From: an uncultured Clostridia bacterium
GTDB lineage: Bacteria; Bacillota; Clostridia; Lachnospirales; Lachnospiraceae
NCBI GenBank assembly: GCA_946620335.1
Contig: CAMONF010000321.1
Span: 1 to 6,869 of the forward strand
DNA length: 6,869 nt
Reading direction: 5' to 3'
How positions within the stretch are numbered: the stretch's first letter is position 1; the number at the start of each line of letters is the position of its first letter. Both the position numbers and the translations under genes were made by a program. A model generated the notes under the pieces. It had not been told where the DNA came from, made no database searches, and worked only from the letters and a program-made list of their open reading frames with translations. Positions 1 to 4,607 of the stretch are shown one piece after another.

Positions 1-21
1 CGTCCCTGATTCCCAGTTTCC
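1..21. repeat. Partial copy of the intergenic palindromic repeat, cut by the window edge
   Basis: This stretch matches 3042-3062 in the same orientation at 20 of 21 bases; the only difference is position 16 (g versus t). It also matches the left arm of the large palindrome in inverted orientation: the complement of 1-19, AAACTGGGAATCAGGGACG, is identical to 2978-2996. Read on the minus strand it begins directly after the GH3 stop codon, and the palindrome arm proper starts 6 bases past the stop. It is probably the first arm of a second hairpin whose remainder lies to the left of the window, in which case it would end the GH3 transcript. The missing half cannot be verified here. Confidence 0.8.
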
Positions 22-2916
22 TTACTTCACACAGATCTCGCCTTCCAGGCGGATGTCCCGGCTGGAGGCGCCGACGTAGACCTTGCGGCAGCCCAGGGCC
101 CGGACCCACTTGTCTTTAGTTCCATCCGCTCTTGTCCGCAGGACTTCCGCGGGATTCCAGTAGGAAAGCATGGCCTCGTCGATCAGGATGCGGACATGCC
201 GGGTCTCGCCGGGGGCGATGCCCTTCACGCGCTCGTAGCCGGCCAGCTGCTTTTCCGCCATCTGAATGTATTCCGGGACCTCAGCCTTGCCCAGGTAGAC
301 CTGAACGATCTCATCGCCCGCCCGGTCGCCGGTGTTGGTCACGTCGAGGGAGACGGCGAAGGTGCCGCCCGCCTCCTCGATGGCGAGATTGCCATATTCA
401 TAGGAGGTGTAGCTCAGGCCATGGCCGAAGGGATACATGGGCGCAACACCGTACTTGTCATTCCAGCGGTAGCCTGTGAAAATGCCCTCGGACATCTCAA
501 TGATCTCATTTCCATCCTCGAGATACCCTTCGCACCTGCGGAGGAGGTGGTCCGGGGTGTCGGTCAGCGGCGTGTCCTCGCTCCTGCGCGGCCAGGTCTG
601 CGTCAGCTTGCCGGTGGGGTTGGTCCTGCCGGTGAGGATCTCCGCGATGACGCGGGAGCCCTCCTGGCCCGGCATGTAGGTGCAGAGGATGGCGTCCACC
701 GAATCCGCCCAGTCGCCGATGGCCCGGGCATTGGAGGTCTGGAGGACCACGATGAACCGGCCGCCCGGCTTTCTCCTCGATAAAGCGTCCTTCAGCATGG
801 CCGTCTGCTGCTCAGCCAGACCAATGTAGCCCGCCTTCTTGAAGTTGTCCATCATGCCCTTGCCGAGATAGGTGTCCGCGGCGAAATAGACCACGGTGTC
901 GGCCCCGGCCACAGCCTCCATGGCCGCGTCGTAATCCGCCTTCCGCTGGGCGGGGGTGATCCAGGCTGCCCGGATCTGGAGGTCCTTATTTTTCACGCCC
1001 TGGCGGCCAAAGACCAGGATCGGGTATTTCTCCCCCTTGCGGAGGGTAAAGTTGCGGGAATTGATGCCCATGCCCTCCGGCGTGCAGACGATGGTGTCCC
1101 AGGGCCACTGGGTCCACTCGCGCAGGGTGGACCGGCCGGCCACCTGCCACTCGCCGTCGATCTGGATAAAGAACCGGCCCTCGCCGCCGATGCATTCGAG
1201 GAGCAGGGTGTAGTCGCCGTCCTCCGGCACAGTCAGAACGCCCTTCCAGGTGTAGGCTTCGCCGTCGGTAAATGCAGACCCTCCGATGCCGTTCAGATAA
1301 TTCCTGACAATGCCGCCCTTCTCATCCCGGCCGCAGGTAAAGTCGATCTTGCTGTCCACGCAGGCCGTCTTGCCCAGGGGATAGCCCTCCGGATAGACTT
1401 CGCCCGCGTCGTTGTAGCTGGTCAGCCCCGTATCCACGACTTCCCCGTCCTCATCGAGGGTGACCATGCCCTGGAAGGCCGCACCGGCTCCGCTGGGACC
1501 GCCGCTGGCGAACTCCTTGTCCCGGTCCTCCTTCAAAATGCCGTAGGACCTGACCACGCCGTGCTCCGTGCAGGTCTCATCCGTGAAGAGCTGCTCCGTC
1601 GGGATGGCCTCACCCACGAAATCGATGCCCACATATGCCGGCAGCGTCTTCCCGGTCAGTTCCTCCAGGGCAGCCTGCCCGGAGACCATCCGGTCCAGGC
1701 GGCCGTAGCTGCGCTCCTGGGCCTCGCCGCAGATGGGATAAACGGCTCCGAGACCGACCATGACCGTCCTGCCTTCCAGGGTCTTCGGAGCGAGGGGCAG
1801 GGTCTTGTTGTCATTTTTCATGAGGACGATACCCTCGCGGAGGATATTGGCGGCTTTGGCTGCATTTTCCTCAAGGAGCCCCGCCTTGACGGCCTCGTCG
1901 TAATACCAGGTCATCTCGATGGGGTGGGTATGGCCCGGGTCTTCCTTGACCTTGCCGTCCTCATCCATCTCCACCAGGCCAAGGAGGCCGATGGTGGACA
2001 TGCCGTAGAGGACGCGGCGAACGGACTCGTCGATCTGGTCCCAGTCGTAGCGGCCGCGGCGGATATTTTTGAAAATGCGGCCCCGGTCGTTGTAGGCCGG
2101 ATACGGCATCTCGATGTCCATACCCTTGTTCACGGTGAACTCGTGGACCGAGCCCCAGTCGCTCATGACGCTGCCCTTGAAGCCCCACTGGTCGCGGAGA
2201 ACGCCTTGAAGCAGCTTGCTGTTGGCCGACATGTAGGCTTCGTTGATGATATTGTAGGCGTTCATGACGCTGCCCGCGTCGCCCTCGTGGATGCAGCGCT
2301 CGAAGGGCCGCAGGTAGACCTCGTGCAGGGTCTGCTCGTCCACGATGGACCTCGGGAACATCGGAAAATGAGAACCGAACACATTGGCCGCCGCGAAGTG
2401 CTTGATGGTCGCTACCGCCTTGTTGTCCTGGGCTCCTTTTGTCTCGGCTGCGCCCATTCTGGCCGCCTGGTAGCTGTCCTCGGACTTCATGTCCTTGTTG
2501 CGGCCGAAGTGCGGGGAACGGATCACGTCCACCTGGGGCGCCAGCAGGAAGTTGCCGGAGCAGGCCGCGTCCTCCGAGGCTGCGATGGCGCCGAAGGTGT
2601 AGGCCATCTCGTCGTCCCAGGTGCAGCCGAGGAGCGAAGGCTGGGGAATACCGGTGGTGTCCACGATGCCCGTGATGCCGGCAGGGCCGTCGTACATGAC
2701 GATCTCCGGGATGCCCAGGCGCGGCACGCCCCACTGGTAGCCGGCGTTGCCGATCTTGCCCTTGTCGGCCGGCTCCTTGGAGCCGCCCAGAAGGCTCAGC
2801 TTCTCGTCAACGGTCATGGCGGCAATCAGGGCCTCGATCTTTTTGTCCCGGTCTTCGGGAGTGTCGATTTTGTAATCGTTTTTCGTAAATTTCTCGGGGT
2901 ATCTGGTGATGCTCAT
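22..2916 (-). CDS. Glycoside hydrolase family 3 enzyme (beta-glucosidase-like) with PA14-like insertion and Fn3-like C-terminus
   Basis: A 964-residue retaining beta-glycosidase-type protein, probably cytoplasmic because the N-terminus (MSITRYPEKF) shows no signal peptide or membrane segment. Domains in order: N-terminal catalytic barrel at about 25-310, with YDGPAG (75-80), the substrate-binding K-H pair in IKHFAAAN (K172, H173) and the nucleophile motif MSDWG (D253); first part of the GH3 C-terminal sandwich from about 350, with REGIVLMKN; a PA14-like beta-rich insertion at about 534-657; the rest of the sandwich at about 660-830, including EGIFTGYR (810-817); and a fibronectin III-like domain at about 850-964. 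PA14-bearing GH3 enzymes commonly act on beta-glucosides or related oligosaccharides, but the substrate cannot be read from sequence. Oddly, the usual E-G-[YF]-D-R acid/base motif expected near 680-690 is not visible. The start at 2916 is supported by AAAGGAG at 2923-2929, six bases upstream. It is preceded by its own candidate promoter and followed by a repeat copy. Confidence 0.92.
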   Translation of the reverse strand: MSITRYPEKFTKNDYKIDTPEDRDKKIEALIAAMTVDEKLSLLGGSKEPADKGKIGNAGYQWGVPRLGIPEIVMYDGPAGITGIVDTTGIPQPSLLGCTWDDEMAYTFGAIAASEDAACSGNFLLAPQVDVIRSPHFGRNKDMKSEDSYQAARMGAAETKGAQDNKAVATIKHFAAANVFGSHFPMFPRSIVDEQTLHEVYLRPFERCIHEGDAGSVMNAYNIINEAYMSANSKLLQGVLRDQWGFKGSVMSDWGSVHEFTVNKGMDIEMPYPAYNDRGRIFKNIRRGRYDWDQIDESVRRVLYGMSTIGLLGLVEMDEDGKVKEDPGHTHPIEMTWYYDEAVKAGLLEENAAKAANILREGIVLMKNDNKTLPLAPKTLEGRTVMVGLGAVYPICGEAQERSYGRLDRMVSGQAALEELTGKTLPAYVGIDFVGEAIPTEQLFTDETCTEHGVVRSYGILKEDRDKEFASGGPSGAGAAFQGMVTLDEDGEVVDTGLTSYNDAGEVYPEGYPLGKTACVDSKIDFTCGRDEKGGIVRNYLNGIGGSAFTDGEAYTWKGVLTVPEDGDYTLLLECIGGEGRFFIQIDGEWQVAGRSTLREWTQWPWDTIVCTPEGMGINSRNFTLRKGEKYPILVFGRQGVKNKDLQIRAAWITPAQRKADYDAAMEAVAGADTVVYFAADTYLGKGMMDNFKKAGYIGLAEQQTAMLKDALSRRKPGGRFIVVLQTSNARAIGDWADSVDAILCTYMPGQEGSRVIAEILTGRTNPTGKLTQTWPRRSEDTPLTDTPDHLLRRCEGYLEDGNEIIEMSEGIFTGYRWNDKYGVAPMYPFGHGLSYTSYEYGNLAIEEAGGTFAVSLDVTNTGDRAGDEIVQVYLGKAEVPEYIQMAEKQLAGYERVKGIAPGETRHVRILIDEAMLSYWNPAEVLRTRADGTKDKWVRALGCRKVYVGASSRDIRLEGEICVK

Positions 2917-2922
2917 GGCGCA

Positions 2923-2929
2923 CTCCTTT
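2923..2929 (-). promoter_or_regulatory. Ribosome binding site of the GH3 gene
   Basis: The minus strand reads AAAGGAG followed by a six-base spacer (TGCGCC) and ATG at 2916. This is a strong Shine-Dalgarno at good spacing and supports the 964-residue start. Confidence 0.85.
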
Positions 2930-2948
2930 CAGAAAAAAGTCTGACTTC

Positions 2949-2977
2949 AGTATACCATAAATGGGGGAATGAAACAA
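2949..2977 (-). promoter_or_regulatory. Candidate sigma-70/SigA-type promoter for the GH3 gene
   Basis: The minus strand carries TATACT at 2949-2954 preceded by TGG (2955-2957), which forms an extended -10 element (TGGTATACT). Exactly 17 bases further upstream is TTGTTT at 2972-2977, a weak -35 with only the TTG conserved. Transcription would start near 2942, giving a leader of about 25 bases that contains the Shine-Dalgarno. The -35 lies within the T-rich run that follows the pyk hairpin, so terminator tail and promoter overlap. This is a motif call only; no operator is evident. Confidence 0.55.
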
Positions 2978-3056
2978 AAACTGGGAATCAGGGACGGTTC
3001 CTTTTCCCACTTTTCATTTTATGAAAAGTGGGAAAAGGAACCGTCCCTGATTCCCA
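2973..3056 (-). terminator. Likely intrinsic terminator of pyk, formed by the palindromic repeat
   Basis: In the pyk transcript the 36-bp hairpin begins 12 bases after the stop codon and is followed by GUUUUUGUUU. This gives the stem-plus-U-tract layout of a Rho-independent terminator. The stem is far longer than an ordinary terminator, which fits a mobile or dispersed palindrome co-opted for this role. In the plus direction the hairpin is followed by only four Ts, and no plus-strand gene reads into it. Confidence 0.6.
2982..3056. repeat. Perfect 36-bp inverted repeat (REP/MITE-like intergenic palindrome)
   Basis: The left arm, 2982-3017, is the exact reverse complement of the right arm, 3021-3056, with a three-base loop (ttt, 3018-3020). 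The stem has no mismatches. The outer arm sequence is TGGGAATCAGGGACGG and the inner part is TTCCTTTTCCCACTTTTCAT. After one mismatch (2981/3057), three more A-T pairs extend it. Part of the outer arm recurs at 1-21, so this belongs to a dispersed family rather than being a one-off terminator. From memory, similar GGGACGGTTCC-type palindromes recur in clostridial genomes and some accompany Y1-type (REP-associated) transposases. No transposase is present in this window, so mobility is inference. Confidence 0.93.
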
Positions 3057-3068
3057 TTTTCCGTTTAC

Positions 3069-4481
3069 TCAGATGGTCTCAACCTTGATAAGGTCCGTGC
3101 TTCCCGACTGCCCGATGCTGATGCCGCCGGTCACGATGTAGGTGTCGCCCGTCTTGAGGTCCAGCGTCTTGATGGCCGTCTTCTTGGCCACATAGAAGAG
3201 CACGTCTGTGGAGGGCAGCATCTCGCACATGACCGGGATGACGCCCCAGGACAGGGCCAGCTGCCGCCAGGTCCGCTCGCTGGTGGTCATGCCGATGATG
3301 TCCCCCGGGCCGCGGAAGCGGGATACCATGCGGGCCGTGAGGCCGGAAATGGTGCAGGCCACGATGCCCTTGGCATTCAGGTCGATGCCCATGCCGACGG
3401 TGGCGTGAGAGATGGCGTCCACGTGGTTCTTGATTTTGGGCACGTTGGCGTGGAAGCGCTCCGCGTAATCGATGCAACTCTCGGTGGATTCGCAGATCTT
3501 GGCCATGGTCTGTACGGCCAGGACCGGGTATTCGCCGGCGGCAGTCTCGCCGGAGAGCATGACCGCGCTAGTGCCGTCGTAGACGGCATTGGCGACGTCG
3601 GAGGCCTCGGCTCGGGTCGGACGCGGGCTGTGAATCATGGATTCCAGCATTTCCGTCGCGGTGATGACGCGCTTGCCCATGAGGCGGCAGGCGGTGATCA
3701 GCTCCTTCTGCATGGCCGGGAGCTTCTCGAAGGGGACCTCCACGCCCAGGTCGCCTCTGGCCACCATGACGCCGCTGCAGACCTCGCAGATGCTCTTGAT
3801 GTTGTCATAGCCGGTCTGGTTCTCGATCTTGGCGATGAGCTCGATGCCCTGTCCGCCGTTCGCGTCGAGGAAGCTCTGGACATCCAAAAGGTCCTGCTTG
3901 ATGGAGACGAAGGAACATGCGATGAAATCGATGCCGTTCTGGATGCCGAAGAGCATATCCGCCTTGTCCTGATCGGACAGGTAGGCCTGCTTGATGTGCT
4001 TGCCGGGGAAGCTCATGGACTTGCGGTCGGAAAGGATGCCGCCGATGCGGACCACGGTAGTGATCTCATTTCCCTGGATATCCGTGACCTCGAAGTCGAT
4101 GAGGCCGTTATTCAGCAGGATGGTATCGCCCACATTCAGTTCTGCAGGCAGGCCGGCGTAGCTGACGGAGACACGTTCCTTGTCACCCACGATCTGCTCG
4201 GTGGTAAATGTAAACACATCCCCCTCCGCAAGCTCCACCTTATGGTCCACGAAGGTCCCGATGCGGTACTCCGGTCCCTTGGTGTCCAGCATGATGGCAA
4301 TGGGCTTGTTCATGTCGCGGCGGACCTTCTTGATCATGTCGATCCTGGCCTGCTGCTCTTCATGGGTGCCGTGGGAGAAGTTGAGTCTCGCCACGTTCAT
4401 ACCTGCATCCACCAGGGCTCTCAGTGTCTCTTCCTTGTCGCATGCCGGTCCGATGGTGCAAATGATTTTTGTCTTTCTCAT
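3069..4481 (-). CDS. pyk: Pyruvate kinase
   Basis: Catalyses PEP + ADP to pyruvate + ATP, the last step of glycolysis, in the cytoplasm. The 470-residue length equals that of compact bacterial enzymes such as E. coli PykF; the C-terminal PEP-utiliser extension found in bacilli is absent. Visible motifs: KTKIICTIGPA (4-13); ARLNFSHG (31-38, R32); LDTKGP (65-70, with D66 and T67 as cation ligands); a B-domain lid at about 70-165; catalytic lysine K218 with metal ligand E220 in IAKIEN; MVARGDLGVE (239-248, metal ligand D244); ITATEMLESM (273-282); SPRPTRAEASDVANAV (285-300); and a C-domain from about 340 with TISGLTAR, where effectors bind in relatives. Variants from the textbook sequence are E277 in place of Gln in ATQML, and GPEYRIG in place of GPEIRTG. 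The start at 4481 is chosen over the longer in-frame ATG at 4535 because it has a perfect Shine-Dalgarno and gives the family's normal N-terminus. It lies 126 bases downstream of purL. Confidence 0.97.
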   Translation of the reverse strand: MRKTKIICTIGPACDKEETLRALVDAGMNVARLNFSHGTHEEQQARIDMIKKVRRDMNKPIAIMLDTKGPEYRIGTFVDHKVELAEGDVFTFTTEQIVGDKERVSVSYAGLPAELNVGDTILLNNGLIDFEVTDIQGNEITTVVRIGGILSDRKSMSFPGKHIKQAYLSDQDKADMLFGIQNGIDFIACSFVSIKQDLLDVQSFLDANGGQGIELIAKIENQTGYDNIKSICEVCSGVMVARGDLGVEVPFEKLPAMQKELITACRLMGKRVITATEMLESMIHSPRPTRAEASDVANAVYDGTSAVMLSGETAAGEYPVLAVQTMAKICESTESCIDYAERFHANVPKIKNHVDAISHATVGMGIDLNAKGIVACTISGLTARMVSRFRGPGDIIGMTTSERTWRQLALSWGVIPVMCEMLPSTDVLFYVAKKTAIKTLDLKTGDTYIVTGGISIGQSGSTDLIKVETI

Positions 4482-4487
4482 CGTATA

Positions 4488-4494
4488 CCTCCTT
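4488..4494 (-). promoter_or_regulatory. Ribosome binding site that fixes the pyk start
   Basis: The minus strand reads AAGGAGG, then a six-base spacer (TATACG), then ATG at 4481. The alternative in-frame ATG at 4535 would add 18 residues (beginning MAPGAWHIGRQG) unlike any pyruvate kinase N-terminus, and it has no comparable ribosome binding site. Confidence 0.9.
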
Positions 4495-4520
4495 GCTAAT
4501 CCTTGTCTTCCTATATGCCA

Positions 4521-4593
4521 AGCACCCGGGGCCATTGTCCGGACCTGCCTTGCCGGCGGCCCAACCAGTCTTTAACCATGACTCCCGGGTGCT
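4521..4593 (-). other. Foldable GC-rich leader between purL and pyk (10-bp inverted repeat)
   Basis: AGCACCCGGG (minus strand, 4584-4593) and CCCGGGTGCT (4521-4530) are exact complements separated by 53 bases. Inside are further self-complementary pieces: GGGCC (4558-4562) can pair with GGCCC (4529-4533, competing with part of the outer arm), and GTCCGGAC (4537-4544) is a perfect 8-bp palindrome. No T-tract follows the 3' arm, so this does not look like an intrinsic terminator for purL. It could be a structured 5' leader of pyk, an RNA processing site or an attenuator-like element. I do not recognise a known riboswitch class, and I find no convincing promoter in the 126-base gap. Confidence 0.4.
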
Positions 4594-4607
4594 GAACAGT
4601 TAATAAA

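Noticed and set aside
1561..3024. Long open frame (487 codons) on the plus strand opposite the GH3 gene
   Set aside because: Its codons are in exact register with the GH3 codons, so it is open simply because GH3 there avoids TTA, CTA and TCA, which are rare in GC-rich genes. The sense protein has clear family motifs, the antisense one has none, and it runs into the hairpin loop.
3405..4499. Plus-strand open frame of 364 codons opposite pyk
   Set aside because: It is codon-register antisense to pyk, with the same cause: absence of TTA, CTA and TCA in the sense gene. It has no recognisable domain.
4482..4535. Alternative pyk start at 4535, 18 residues longer
   Set aside because: The extra residues do not resemble a pyruvate kinase N-terminus, they overlap the leader inverted repeat, and the perfect AAGGAGG points to 4481.
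4531..4560. Resemblance to the bacterial SRP RNA core (CAGGTCCGGA on the minus strand)
   Set aside because: The match stops after CAGGTCCGGA. The GNAR tetraloop continuation and the AGCAGC 3' strand of the SRP apical domain are absent, so the similarity looks accidental.
4511..4579. 22-residue open frame in the pyk leader (starts MVKDWLGRRQ, contains two Trp)
   Set aside because: Considered as a leader peptide for attenuation. The only upstream purine-rich stretch (GGGAG) is two bases from the ATG, there is no terminator hairpin with a U-tract after it, and Trp control of pyruvate kinase makes little sense.
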